Source: Brachypterus glaber
Taxonomy: Eukaryota > Arthropoda > Insecta > Coleoptera > Kateretidae
Direction: 5' to 3'
Length of the DNA stretch: 64,000 nucleotides
Assembly: GCA_958510825.1 (NCBI GenBank)
Contig: OY294054.1
Span: 8,224,319 to 8,288,318 of the forward strand
This document shows positions 44,895 through 56,740 of this stretch, in pieces. The position numbers were made by a program, and so were the translations under genes. Under the pieces are notes generated by a model, which was not told the origin of the DNA, made no database searches, and saw nothing but the letters and a program-made list of their open reading frames with translations. Numbering within the stretch: the first letter of the stretch is position 1; each line of letters starts with the position of its first letter.

Positions 44895-45612
44895 GGCCAT
44901 CTGTAAAATAAACTAAATTTTTTAATCATAGAATATATACCTAATTATCCTCAGGTATATCTAAAAATATATCACATAATTAATAAAATGTCTGTATCCT
45001 AATTTAAATGTTCTAGAAACATGAAAATAGTAACTATCAGTTTAAATCATAAGTATAAAAAAATAACCACTTGTTAATTGGCTTTTTTAGCTAAACCCCT
45101 TATAAATTTAATATTTTAATCACAGCTTCCATCAGAATTTCAATTGTCATTATCGTCACTGTTATTATCGTCATTGGTATTATCAGTACTTGGATACATT
45201 TCTACAAGGCCAATTGGAGTTCTGACGATAGTGGTGATTAAAATATCAATATTAATGTTATAAGGGGGTTTAGCTAAAATTATTAGAATACCATTACCTC
45301 TTTGTAAATAACTATGTAAAAAATACGTATTTAAAAAACTTTATTATATTTCTCCGTGTTCCGGAAAAACCCGCAACTTTTTTTCCATAGAATAATATTA
45401 CTATAGTTAAAGAAAAATTTCCATGGAAAGGAACAATTAACAAATGGTTATATTTTTTTATATTTATGATTTAATAGTTACTATTTTCACGTTTCTGGGA
45501 CATTTAAATTATGATGCAGACAATTTATTAATCATGTAATATATTTTTATACCTGAGGATAATTAAGTATATATTTATAATTAAAAAATTTAGTTTATTT
45601 TACAGATGGATT
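44895..45612. mobile_element. 718-bp palindromic element T
   Basis: GCCATCTGTAAAATAAACTA…TATACCTAATTATCCTCAGG at left is mirrored by CCTGAGGATAATTAAGTATA…TTAGTTTATTTTACAGATGG at right. The inner parts (GCTAAACCCCTTATAA / TTATAAGGGGGTTTAGC; TTTTAATCAC / GTGATTAAAA) also pair. The right arm is longer because of an insertion at about 45290-45440. Foldback element A2 begins 5 bp after its right end. Confidence 0.85.
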
Positions 45613-45616
45613 AAAT

Positions 45617-46791
45617 ACACGGTGTATTTGAAATAGGGTCGGAAATTTTAACTGATGATTCTACATCATAAAATATGACAAAAAGTTCCTATAAACATAT
45701 GTCTAAAAATGCGTCATAAGGGAGCTACGCCTCTTTGAAAGTAGCTAAAAAAATCGGTTTTTATTTAATAACTCTGGAACCCTTTGAGATATATCAACGA
45801 GGTTTTGCACGTCAACTAATCCTACCAAGGCCCGTTTTTATGTGTTATTTTCATGTACTTATTTCAACCAGGGGTGTGCGAAACGGGGAGGGCTTATCAG
45901 TTTTTTGTCCCAAACTTTTTTCTGTGTAACTTTTTGGCAATTTTATTTTTGAAATATGATTCCTCAGGTCAAAATACATAAAAAAGATACTCTTGTTGTA
46001 ATACTGTAGGATTAACCGTTTTCGAGAAAAATTCATTTGAAGGTGAAATTCCACGGTTCGAGGACGAAAAATTAAATACTAAAATGTTGAAAACCAAAAT
46101 TTTAATGATGCAAGGCGAATGTACATTAAAAACTAAGAAAAAAACCTCATATACAGGTACTTCCAAAAATCAATCCTAATGGAGCTATATTTAGGAGATA
46201 TGCACCATTTTTAAAGGGCTATGGTAGCTTTAAAATCGTTTTTTCGACCTACATGTATGGAAACTTTTTTTCTTAGTTTTTGATGTAGAATAACATTGCA
46301 TCATTAAAATTTTGGTTTTCAACATTTTAGTATTTAATTTTTCGTTCTCGAACCGTGGAATTTCACCTTCAAATGAATTTTTCTCGAAAACGGTTAATCC
46401 TACAGTATTACAACAAGAGTACCTTTTTTATGTATTTTGACCTGAGGAATTATATTTCAAAAATAAAATTTCAAAAAAGTTACACAGAAAAAAGTTTGGG
46501 ACAAAAAACTGATAAGCCCCCCCCGTTTCGCACACCCCTGGTTGAAATAAGTACATGAAAATAACACATAAAAACGGGCCTTGGTAGGATTAGTTGACGT
46601 GCAAAACCTCGTTGATATATCTCAAAGGGTTCCTGAGTTATTAAATAAAAACCGTTTTTTTAGCCACTTTCAGAGGGGCGTAGCTCCCTTATGACGCATT
46701 TTTAGACATATGTTTATAGGAACTTTTTGTCATATTTTATGATGTAGAATCATCAGTTAAAATTTCCGACCCTATTTCAAATACACCGTGT
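45617..46791. mobile_element. Foldback element A2 (best-preserved copy, 1175 bp)
   Basis: The ends are ACACGGTGTATTTGAAATAG and CTATTTCAAATACACCGTGT. The two arms, about 490 bp each, are nearly identical reverse complements over all family modules (GGGTCGGAAATTTTAACTG, CATAAGGGAGCTACG, TTGCACGTCAACTAATCCTA, CAGGGGTGTGCGAAACGGGG, AACCGTTTTCGAGAAAAATT). The centre (about 46108-46300) is inverted relative to copies A1 and A3. The short open frames on both strands are the arms read in different frames and explain the near-identical peptides found elsewhere in the window. Flanks are A/T-rich with TA at each side. Confidence 0.92.
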
Positions 46792-47244
46792 ATAATTTTA
46801 AGTCTGATTATATCTTTTATATAATTTTATATTTAAGCTAAATTTTGGATCCTCTTTTATTTTCTAAATTTTAGAATCTGAATTGCTTGCAAAATTCATG
46901 ACATTGAAATATTTAAAAGAAATCACCCGAGGAGAAGGAGCGATTCTCATATATTTACGAGAAAAAATAGTATTTTCTTGACATTATAAAATTCTAATAA
47001 AGTTTTTGCTAGTTTATGTGGAAGGAAAAGTCATAAAAATGTATATTTAAATTGTTAAAATTAATTTAACCATTTATTATAGTCAATCCAACATTTAAAT
47101 TGATTTAAAAATACCGTATGATTGATTTAATTAATTAATAATATTTAATTTAACTCTACTAAGGTTGAATTAAACATGTTCGCATGCAAAAGTATAAAAT
47201 AATAGTTAAGTATAATTACGGATATGAGAACAATAACACGATAT
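46792..47244. other. Unassigned AT-rich DNA
   Basis: No gene or clear repeat was recognised between two foldback elements. Confidence 0.5.
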
Positions 47245-47729
47245 ACAGGGTTATTCAGAAATAGGCTCACTAATTTTAAGGGGTGATTCTACATAGGAAA
47301 ATATGAAAAAAGTTCCCATAAACTAATGTCTAAAAATGCGTCATATGGGAGCTAAGCCCCTTTGAAAGTGGCTAAAAAATTCTGTTTTTATTTAATAACT
47401 CAGGAACCATTTGAGATACAGCAACGAGGTTTTGAATGTAAACTAATCTTAATAAGGTTTGTTTGTTATCTTCATGTACTTATTTTTACCAGGGTTGTGC
47501 GAAATGGAGGGGCCTTATCAGTTTTTTATCCCAAACTTTTTTCTGTGTAACTTTTTTGTAATTTTATGTTTGGAATATGATTCCCCAGGTAAAATAAATA
47601 AAAAAAGGTACTCTTGTTGTAATACTGTAGGATTAACCTTTTCGAGAAAAATTCATTTGAAGGTGAAATTTCGCGGTTGGAGACGAAAAATTAAATACGA
47701 AAATGTTGAAAACTGAAATTTCAATGATA
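47245..47729 (+). mobile_element. Single left arm of foldback family A (A4)
   Basis: It starts ACAGGGTTATTCAGAAATAG and runs through all left-arm modules (GGTGATTCTACATAGG, GCGTCATATGGGAGCTA, ACCAGGGTTGTGCGAAATGG, GGATTAACCTTTTCGAG) up to GAAATTTCAATGAT, then stops abruptly. No centre or right arm is present. The terminal phrase is of the B type while the interior is of the A type. Confidence 0.82.
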
Positions 47730-48260
47730 TTGTTGGTTTAGACACATAATTTTTTTCGCAGGGGCAAAAACTCCAGAGACAGGTCTGCTAATGGACATCT
47801 AAGGGCTACGATTTCGTTGTAATCTTTTATTGGGAATCATCTGCGGTCACCTTTCAAGTCGGATTCAGAGTCGATGTAAATAGATTTGTCACTACCTGTG
47901 TTAGCTGTCATTTAGGCAACTAGAAAATTTTTCATTTCCTTATCTATTAAAGTTGTCGGTAGATCTTTTTAGATAAACACTTGTCCTCTCACTTATTACC
48001 AAAACAATTTTAAGCTTTTAATTTGGGGACATTTTTTCTGTTGATCTGTGATAACATCAATTTAGTCACATAACGGTTTGTAGAAAGACAGGTTTCTTCT
48101 TGTATAGTTCGTCTAAATATGCAAGTCGCTTTCAAAACAACTTTACAATACGATATATCAAAAATCGCTGTGTCCCATAAACATGAAATTTGGAAAAAAG
48201 GTTTTCTAAGTAGAAGAAAAAAATTGTTTCAAAGCGTTTTTGAAATATCGTAGTGTAAAG
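47730..48260. other. Unassigned DNA
   Basis: Somewhat less AT-rich than its surroundings; no gene was recognised. Confidence 0.4.
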
Positions 48261-48890
48261 TTCTTCTTCTTCTTCTTCTTCTTCTTCTTCTTCTTCTTCT
48301 TTCGAAATTTTTATTTATACTATATATAAATGTGGTATTCTTGACTTCAGGTCACAGTAAAGTGTTCTGGAGTTTCTTCATCCCCGAAATCCTTTTGTTA
48401 TGTCTATCTTGTGTAATGATCTTTGAGCAAGCGCTAACTTGTTATCTTTAAACTTGTTATCTTTAAACCAAAAAATATCTTCATGTTGTACGTTTCAAAT
48501 GAAATGCATCAACATTTTTTGCAATATTATTCAGTGTTCATATTACCAATGTAAGGTTTTTTTTTGACTCTATGCTTTTGTATGCATATTATACAATGTT
48601 CATGTCTTCAAATTAAATTTTATTAGCTTTATGTACTAATTATTAATTATTAATATTACGCACTATTTCTCCGATACAGAAATCATGAAAATTACAAACT
48701 TAAAAAAAAATAAAAACAAAACATAACAAAGCCTACATAGTCTGTGATATAAAAGTGAAAGTCCTGTAATAGTCCCAATAAACACTCGCTTAAAAACTAA
48801 ATTACTTAAGTCAAAACGTAAACCTACGGGCATCATTGGATGAAGTCGGGCGTAAAGTGTAAAGTTGTTTGGCAAGGGACTTGCATCTTT
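48261..48890 (-). mobile_element. Retroposon-like repeat with (GAA)n tail, copy 1
   Basis: On the minus strand a body of about 570 bp (with CTTCATCCAATGATGCCCG, TAATTTAGTTTTTAAGCGAG, ATCTTTGAGCAA-type and GATAACAAGTTAGCG phrases) ends in a GAA array (TTC at 48261-48303 on the plus strand). It matches 53235-53920 in the opposite orientation. The simple-repeat tail at the same end in both copies suggests a LINE or SINE 3' end. The minus-strand frame 48663-48875 lies inside and is probably not coding. Confidence 0.7.
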
Positions 48891-49439
48891 ACACGAACTA
48901 TAGAGGGCGATTTAAATTTGACTGGCCAAGCCAGTAATAAAAGAAATGGATCTGTTTTTTTTAATGGAATCACAAATATTCAGATTTTAAAGAAACATTT
49001 ATATTTTATTTATAAATAGATAAATTAAAATTTTCTGGCTTTATAAAATTTGACACATGCACAGAAGATTTATCCAGTTTGAGAATAATTTTAATTTTTA
49101 ATGCTTTTACCAATTAAGTTTCAGTTTTTAAGGAATCCACTAATCACTGAAGCAGTGTTAATCAGTTAAAGCTATAAATTGACGTTTCTTAAAATTTCTT
49201 TTGAAGTTTCTCAAAAATTAAAAATGAGTCCATGATTGATGGATAACTTAAAACTTGAAACTTTTCGCCCTATGGGCTCGAAACTTGGGTTTTACGAGAA
49301 TTCGAGATTTCTCGACTGTCTTGCCTAGATGAAGTCAAGAATCTTGATCAAGAATCGTGACTTCTTGACCCTTTATTAAATTTTTGTACTTTGCATAGAC
49401 GTACCTACCACAAAAAAAGTTGTAAGTTCTCTACACACA
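48891..49439. other. Unassigned DNA
   Basis: No gene. A small inverted pair (TCAAGAATCTTGATCAAGAA) lies at about 49336-49358. Confidence 0.4.
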
Positions 49440-49862
49440 AGCTATAGAAATAAAGAATCATAGTCAATGATAAAAACTTGTTTGGCATACTGTAGGGATG
49501 TTTCCACGTTGAAACATAAAATAAATAATAATTATAAAATAAATAAAATGAAAATTATCCAATGCAAACGCTGTAGATTCTGCGACTATGGTAAAGAAAC
49601 TGCATCCCACATTTTGGGACAATGTCCTGTCTTCTCACAAAAAAGACTGCGATTTTTAGGTTTACCATCAGTGCAACCTAGCGATTTAGTCGAACTTTCA
49701 TTAGGGCAGATCATCGCCTTTTTATATGCTAGCCCCCATGGAATATGAACCTAATCAAATGATGTGTCATCTAGATGACTGCGGCATGCACAATGGATCT
49801 CAGGTCTGAGTGCCGTGGCTATTACTTGGTAATAACCACACCGCTTCTGATGATGATGATGA
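49440..49862 (+). pseudogene. LINE C-terminal zinc knuckle and 3' end with (TGA)n tail
   Basis: The frame 49467-49748 (93 codons) contains CRFCDYGKETASHILGQCP, a C-x2-C-x8-H-x4-C knuckle (residues 36, 39, 48 and 53) followed by SQKRLRFLG. This combination sits at the very C-terminus of ORF2 in I/R1-type insect LINEs (…ETAEHIL..CP… R… LG). After the stop, the 3' UTR reads GGATCTCAGGTCTGAGTGCC and AATAACCACACCGCTTCTGA. It ends in TGATGATGATGATG (about 49848-49862), a short-repeat tail typical of this group. Everything upstream of the knuckle is lost (5' truncation). The reading frame is intact over the retained part. Confidence 0.8.
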
Positions 49863-50065
49863 CCTTAGTGTCAACCAACCTGTAGAATGTTGAGGGTCTT
49901 AAAAATTAGGACTTCTAGCTACATTCCATGTAGTGTGATGTTATCACTTTATTTCTCTCAAAATTCTGGATTTTCTGAAGTTTCTAGATTCTCGTGATTC
50001 CCTAGCTAGAGCCTAGGCCTAGCTTGAATTCAGAATTTATTACTGAAATAGAGTGGGTAATTTTT
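49863..50065. other. Flanking DNA of the LINE copy
   Basis: No feature beyond two short TTCTAGATTCTC-type phrases. Confidence 0.4.
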
Positions 50066-50932
50066 GGTACCATCACGGCCATTAAATCCAGCTACAGCAA
50101 AGATCCTTGCGGAATACCCAATATTTAAAATTAAAGTTATGTAGATCGTGTCAAATGAGTTATTTGTCATTTTTAAAAAATAAGGTGAGGCATGCTGTCA
50201 TTTTGAAATAATAAACAACTTTATTTCAGTTTTATTAATATTAATATACAAATATAAGATAGTCAAGGTCTAAATACACGCTAGTCTTGAGGTCAGTTTA
50301 AGTTTCAAAGAAAACTTACATGGATATTGGTTGAAGGTGGTCTAAGATATTCATAACCGTTAACAGCAAAATCTCAACAGAAGATGGTTTTCGGAAGATA
50401 CTGTTAAAATTCCTTGGTGATGGCCATGTTTAACGAATACATGTTTGGCATATCGTGACGGAACTAAAATACTGCTCGACTTTTTTTCCAGAAACATTCT
50501 TACTTAAACTTTAACAGGAATAAATTTAAAGAATTATTCTTTATTATTCTAAAATACTCTCGTTTCGTGGTTTGGTTACCTATGTTTGGAAGGTACATAA
50601 TGTCCCGTTTTGTTTATTTTGTACAAAAAATTGACTTCTTCTATTCTCTTTTTCGCGCGGCAAACCATATTCGTTGAAATATCCAATTCATTATATCGCT
50701 CTTATACTAAAACCATAATTTAGTCTTCCTGTTAGAATTGATTATTTTTTTAATTCGCTTTTAAAAAGGCATTATTGAAAAAAAAATGTCAGTTTAATTA
50801 TTTGTGTAAATTTGATATTTCTTGTCAAAATTCAAAATTTAAGTTAAGTATTACAGATGTCTGTAAAATTTTAAAGTTGGTCTTAATATGAATCATTTTG
50901 GGGTGTAGCTGGATTTATTGGCCGGTACTACC
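50066..50932. mobile_element. Possible element N with inverted ends of about 30 bp
   Basis: GGTACCATCACGGCCATTAA then ATCCAGCTACA at left is mirrored by TGTAGCTGGATTTATTGGCC then GGTACTACC at right, about 870 bp apart. The interior shows no coding frame and only weak further symmetry. No target duplication is visible. Confidence 0.5.
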
Positions 50933-51339
50933 TACATAAATAAATTTCTTTCCCAAGAAAATAAATCTTTGTAATTTTGTTTGATAGTTTGCTTGGTCTC
51001 AGTAATATCTACTTAACCCAAGTAATTATTTCTCTGTGTGCAAGTAGTTATTTATTTCTTGCGGTGCTTTTTTCCATTGTAGTTATTTTAATAACGCCAA
51101 AGCCTTTGAGTGAAAGAACATTTCTTTAAAAAAAGCGTTGCTAATTTCAGATCTAATTGAATATATACCATTTTACTAATATTGTTTTCTGCTGAGGCAA
51201 AATCAGGTATATGTAAGTTATAAAATAATTTTATTGTTATTGGCAGAGATTGAAGCGAAGGACAGACGGCATGCACGTCCGTGAGCGCGAGAGAGACGGA
51301 GAGTGTCGGCTTGGACACTAATTGTGCTCGGGTTAATTA

Positions 51340-52450
51340 TTTGACGCAGTCGTGTATAATTATAAATAACTTATTTTGTCGTAATTATACTATACTATAT
51401 AATTAAAATTATTTTAAAATCTCCTTCCATTGTGTTTTTACCAATCGAATTAGTTGTTTAATGTATTTCTCGAACACATTTATATTAAAAAAAAAATACT
51501 GTGTTTTTTTTTTAAATTAAAATAAAACAATTTAAATTGAAATGGGAAATCCAATAAATTTTTAGGCATAGTGGTGAAAATAACAAAATTTGCAGCCAAA
51601 ACTTAGGAACTGTTAAACATTTTAACTAAACTTTAGGACACAAACAAATAATTTTTTAGTTTTGTTTGAATACTTTTAACAGCACAAATCAAATTTTAAA
51701 ATCCAATAAACTTTTAGGCACAGTGGGGAAAATAACCAAATTTGCAGCCAAAACGTACAAACTTTTAAACATTTTAACTAAATTTTTGGAGATAAAATAT
51801 TTTTCAGTTTTGTTTGAATACTTTAAAAAATTTAAATCAAAATTAGGTACAGTGGCGAAAACTCGGGCGAAAACAATCAAATTTGCAGTAAGTATCTGTT
51901 TTAATAACATTATTTGGAGAAGAAACCAAATAACTTTTCAGTTGATTTTAAATACTTATAATAGATGTCGTATTTAAAAATAATTTTAATTTTAATTTTA
52001 TTTAATAACATTCAACTAATAAATTTTTAATTATTTGACGCAGTCACATGCCGGCCTTTGCATTTCCGCGCCCTAAAGCAAGCTTCTGGTATGGTAACCA
52101 TATCTGAAAAAAAAGTTTGTATCATACAAAAAAAAGGTCCTCACCTCTAAAAAGCTTTACCCCTGACAAAAAGTTTTAATGGCTAAAGACAAAAAAAGGT
52201 CCTCACCTCCGAAAAAAACAACGCGCCTCAACTTATTTTGTAGTAAAGATAAGATAATATATAATTAAAATTATTTTAAAAGCTCCTTTCATTGTGTTTT
52301 TACCAATCGAATTAGTTGTTTTTAATGTATTTTTTAAAGAGATTTATTATAACTATAAAAGTGGGGGTTTTATAATATATAATATAATAATATAATTTTT
52401 AGGCATATACCAATATTGGTTGGACTTTTTTCGCCAGAAAATAACCAAAT
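51340..52450. repeat. Tandem and direct repeats (about 150-bp and about 880-bp periods)
   Basis: AAATTTGCAG with AGGCACAGTGG-type and CAGTTTTGTTTGAATACTTT phrases recurs around 51589, 51741 and 51882, with a partial unit at 52436; spacings are 152 and 141 bp. The phrases TCCATTGTGTTTTTACCAAT and CGAATTAGTTGTTT at about 51425 recur at about 52290, and TTATTTGACGCAGTC at 51340 recurs at 52031. The frames at 51666-51977 and its shadow are this array. Confidence 0.7.
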
Positions 52451-53234
52451 TTGCAGCCAACAGAAACAAACCTTTTTAGTTTTCCTATGGGGGGGTTATT
52501 AACCTTAATTAGTCCCCTTTTCTACGCCCTTGCAGTTTTTACCTGCTATGATAGCGGAAAGTAAAAATTGCACGAATTTCTTGTCACGAATACAATACTT
52601 CGGTCAGGGCTTCCCCCATTTATCTTTAAATTCGAAAAATTGTAAATATTATTGGTTTGGACTTTTTCAAGTTGTAATTTTAGCAGTATACTGCTAAAAC
52701 TATAGTTTTTTTGGTCATAAACTTTTTCGTCCGAAAATAAAAATTGTAATTTTAGCAGTATTAGATCTAGAAATTCGAAAAAGTTTTAAGTTTTTAAAGG
52801 TTTAAATTTCTGGGTTAAATTTTTTTTTATTTTCTACCTTCTGAACCCCACTAAATCTTCTTCACTACGGTCCTGCTTCGGCATCCTTTTGGGTGCGCCA
52901 AAGTAAAAAAACAATATTACGTAATGTCAAGTATATCTGTGACACTTCAATCAGATTTAAATATAATGTCTTCATTGTTTGAATGTACATAAAGAACACA
53001 GTGTAATGTGTTTTTTATTTGATAAATGACATATTAATATTGTCGATATGTGTGGGACGAGTCTGTTTAATACAACCATATACCACTAAATTAGACTATA
53101 AAAATTCAAGGAGATCAGCCACATGATCTAAAAAATATATGAGGATATGATTTTTTTAATTTTAATCAAAATTATAAAAAATATTAATGATCATGATATT
53201 GGTAGACGCACAGTTTCGGGCTGCTGGCTCTCGT
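52451..53234. other. Unassigned DNA
   Basis: No gene. A short palindrome, TTTTAGCAGTATACTGCTAAAA, lies at about 52678-52699. Confidence 0.4.
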
Positions 53235-53920
53235 CAGTGCAAGAGTCAACTCTGTTCACCGTCTTCATCCAATGAAGTAGGCAGGTAAACGTTTAGATTA
53301 AGTAATTTAGTTTTTAAGTGAGTGTTTGTTGCCACTATCACATAACTTTTACAGTACTTTCACATTTTTATCACAGACTGTGTAGGCTTTGTTGTGTTGT
53401 TTTTCTTTCTTTAAGTTTGTAATTTTTATGGTTTCTGTTTTGAAGAAATAGTGCGTAATATTAGTACTTAATGCTAATAAAATATAATTTGAAGAAATGA
53501 ACATAGTATAATAAGCATACAAAAGCAAAGAGTAAAAAATGTTGATGAATTTAATTTGAAATGTACAAAGTGGAAGATAAGTTTTTGTTAAGTTTAAGTT
53601 TAAAGATAACAAGTTAGCTTTTGAGCAAAGATCCTTGTGAGAAGTTTTTTTGCGAGTCAAGATAGAAAAACAAACAATATAACCCAGAGTACAAATACAT
53701 ATTTGTATCGAGCTGGCCAAATTCTAAAGAAAAAGGCCACGATTCTCTGAAGAAGAAGAAGAAGAAGAAGAAGAAGAAGAAGAAGAAGAAGAAGAAGAAG
53801 AAGAAGAAGAAGAAGAAGAAGAAGAAGAAGAAGAAGAAGAAGAAGAAGAAGAAGAAGAAGAAGAAGAAGAAGAAGAAGAAGAAGAAGAAGCAGAAGAAGA
53901 AGAAGAAGCAGAAGAAGAAG
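53235..53920 (+). mobile_element. Retroposon-like repeat with (GAA)n tail, copy 2
   Basis: The body (about 53235-53748) matches copy 1 at 48304-48890 in the opposite orientation: CGTCTTCATCCAATGA, TAATTTAGTTTTTAAGTGAG, TTTGTAATTTTTATGGTTTC, GATAACAAGTTAGCTTTTGA and GCAAAGATCCTTGTGAG. It ends in about 57 GAA units (53749-53920). Frames made of Phe or Leu runs on the minus strand are the tail. Confidence 0.75.
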
Positions 53921-54743
53921 TAAAGTAAAGATAGTAAAGTTATTAGATTGATGCATATCTGTGCGCCATCTATTTCTAGACGTCTAGAAATACGTATTTT
54001 ATTTATATGTATAAGTTTTTTAAGTGCACTCACCCAGCTACTGTAAATTCACGCAATTGTTTTTTCAGTATATGGAAGGATTTAAGAACCCTTATTTTAC
54101 ATCCAAAATAAAAAAAAATCCTTGGAGACTTTTCAGGGTGTTAAAACTCCTTTCTACATTTTATTAGCAATTAAAACATTTATAAGGCTTGAAACTAAAT
54201 AAGCTGTGGAGATACATAATGCTTCACATTCAATAGTATACTCCTCGCAAATTCAAGTAACAAACTCAGATTTTATTGGGATATTTCTAATTTTGAGGTG
54301 ACACCCCCTACAACTTTTTTTTTAATTATTATTTTTTTTTTAAATTTTGTACGGCTGCGTGTTTATTGAACGTATTTTTTTCTGAAAATAATATGTTAAT
54401 AGTATGTTTCCTTCTATGTTTTGATTTTTAAAACTTTTAGGCCTCTATAGCTTTTTTTATTTAAGGTGATTTTTTTCTAATTTGGTACGAACAATCTCTT
54501 TAATAAAAATAATCTTTCCTACTAACATGAGTTTTCTTCTATTTTTTTTTTTTTTCGTTTTTTTTTTTAATTTCGTACCATTAATATTTCGTATAAAAAT
54601 AAAGTTGAATTATTTAGCACTTATAACTTTCTTATTTTTGGAGGGATTCTTTTCAATTTTTATAGGTTTTGTGTCCTTACCAAGATTAATTTTTGCTAAA
54701 AATTTGAAGTCGGGCAGATTTAATATTAGATTTTTACTTAGCA
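53921..54743. other. Dispersed repeat
   Basis: 54195-54250 (GATACATAATGCTTCACATT, ATACTCCTCGCAAATTC) belongs to the group seen at 30205 and 43081. 54265-54530 (GGGATATTTCTAATTTTGAG, GACACCCCCTACAACTTTT) resembles 26510-26780. The plus-strand frame 54482-54748 is a T-rich read-through of this repeat and ends in the next element. Confidence 0.5.
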
Positions 54744-55806
54744 CATAGACAAAGAACATAGATGAGCTGTCATCTCAAGGTTATATACAAATTTACGAGT
54801 CCACCATTTTGATCGGAAGTTACGTCAGAAATCAGCCGGGAAATTTAAATTAGTGGGTAAAATGTAAATAAATAAACGACATAACCTTACTTTTTAATGT
54901 TTTTATTATTTACTGTCAAAGTATATCATTCTGTTTCTGTAGATATGAAATTATTTAATTCAAATCATAGATAAGATAAAAATATGTTTAGAAAACTAAC
55001 ATAGGTAACCTTAGATTTCGAATACCTATGATAGGTATGCGTGAAATGCGTGAAATTACCTACATTTTATCCTGTATCACAGGCAGTTAATTGTTTTTAT
55101 TAAGCATTAGGTATATAAAATTTTATTTGTTTCTTATGTTATATTAAAAAAAATCAAACTTACCTAAAAAATATGATACTGCTGTCTGCAGGTAGTAGTC
55201 GTTTTATGTTTCTACAACTTTTTATAAAACACGTCATTGCAAAGACTTTACTAGTTCTTTGAAAAAGCACTATAAAATATACAAAAAACACAAAAAGACT
55301 TTAAAAGTTCAAAAACGCTATTATATAGTCTATAATAAAATAAAATGTTCACCCTTCTAGCACAAAACACCAAACGCGTAGAAAAAATAACAGAAAAACC
55401 TCGAAAACAAACTCAAAACATACATAAATTAGATTATGTTAACCTGTTGCACGAATATGTTAGAGGTGTGTGCGAAGAATTATATTTTTATATTTAAATT
55501 ACTGGTAAAAATAAATAAATATCTGTGTAGTATAACATAATGATTTAGTTTTTACATATATAACAAACTGTTGCAACAAAACAACGACAAAAAGAAACTT
55601 TTACTGACTACTGAAGTGAAATGAAAAGACACATCTCTAACAAAGAAAATATTCCTATCTAACGCAACACAGTGTTACCAACATAAAATATATATTTTTT
55701 TACTTTATGTTGGACAATTGGAATCAAAATAGACGACGCATTTAGTCGGGACGCAGAAGTATGCGCAGACGGTCAAAAATCAATCTATTTGTTTATTTTG
55801 TCTATG
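54744..55806. mobile_element. 1063-bp non-autonomous DNA element with 8-bp target duplication
   Basis: It begins CATAGACAAAGAACATAGAT and ends ATCTATTTGTTTATTTTGTCTATG; the outermost 10 bp are perfect inverted repeats, with imperfect pairing further in. It is flanked by ACTTAGCA on both sides (54736-54743 and 55807-55814), a perfect 8-bp duplication. An 8-bp duplication with CA…TG termini fits the hAT or P superfamilies; the longer A-rich TIR and lack of a hAT core favour P-like (inference). There is no transposase frame inside. The body includes GAGTCCACCATTTTGATCGG and CGTCAGAAATCAGCCGGG near the left end. Confidence 0.85.
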
Positions 55807-55814
55807 ACTTAGCA

Positions 55815-56059
55815 CGTCTAGTCAGCTTGCTTGAGTTCGTTTCTCACCCGCTCCGATAGCCTTGTTCAGTTAACTGATATTTGGCAAAGGCCACAGGTAA
55901 AACAAAGACACCTCCCTAAAAACTGGTTCGAAAGTCAGTTAAACTTGGTTCCCTCTACTACTAGCTCACACAAGTCCTGGACTAAGAGGATACTAAATTA
56001 AGTAGAATAGTATATATGAGATTAAATAAACGTGTAATGTAAACAAGTAACAAGTATTT
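55815..56059. other. Unassigned DNA
   Basis: No feature recognised; slightly less AT-rich than average. Confidence 0.4.
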
Positions 56060-56700
56060 ATTATAAATAAGGAATAACGTAATCAACATTTAACTAATTT
56101 GCAGAAGGCTTTGGATCTTACCGAGGCGAAGCAAAGTTGAAATTTCGAGAAAAGTCCCGCTTTCAATACATGTCTCCAAGACGTCAAATTATAATCTACT
56201 ACTTTTAAAAGGCTCATCTTTGAAGGGCTGTTGCTACCTGAATATAGATTTTTGCATGTTTGGTATAGTAAATTAAAAAAAAATAGTTTCTGAGTATCTG
56301 TAGTTTTCTTAAAATTTATTTTCGAATCCATGCTACTTTAAAAAAAATTTAAATATTTTTTATATAAATTATCCCTTAAAATTTTGCAAGCTTTTTGTTA
56401 AATTATGCTGTATAATTTTTTATTGCAATAAGTATTTTGCAAAAAGCTTTGGATATTAATGGGCCTAAGTAAAATCGCTGAAGTTTGCTTGATATCTTGA
56501 GACGGAGCAAAATTTCGAGAAAGGTCTCGCCTTCAATACATTACCACCACTGCATTTGTCTCCAAGACGTTATATTATTATGCACTGTTAAATTTGTGTT
56601 TAGGGAAGCTTATCTTTGAGGGGCTGTAGCTACCTATCCAAATATCGATTTTCGCATGTTTGGCATAGTAAATTAGAAAAAAAAAATAGTTTCTATTTGT
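56060..56700. repeat. Tandem units of about 355 bp (units 1 and 2)
   Basis: TTTGCAGAAGGCTTTGGATC (56098) and the equivalent at about 56445 begin a shared series: GCAAAGTTGAAATTTCGAGA, CTTTCAATACAT, GTCTCCAAGACGT, AAGGGCTGTTGCTACCT, GCATGTTTGG.ATAGTAAATTA, then TATAAATTATCCCTTAAAAT. A third unit is at 59655-60027. The minus-strand frame 56083-56331 is unit 1. Confidence 0.78.
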
Positions 56701-56740
56701 AGTTTCGAGCCATAATACCCAGGTAGGAGTTTTAAAAATT

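Noticed and set aside
45735..46558. Small proteins with near-identical copies at 2735, 45851, 46355, 58789 and other sites
   Set aside because: They are the mirrored arms of foldback family A read in several frames; similarity follows the DNA repeat and shows no preference for a protein frame.
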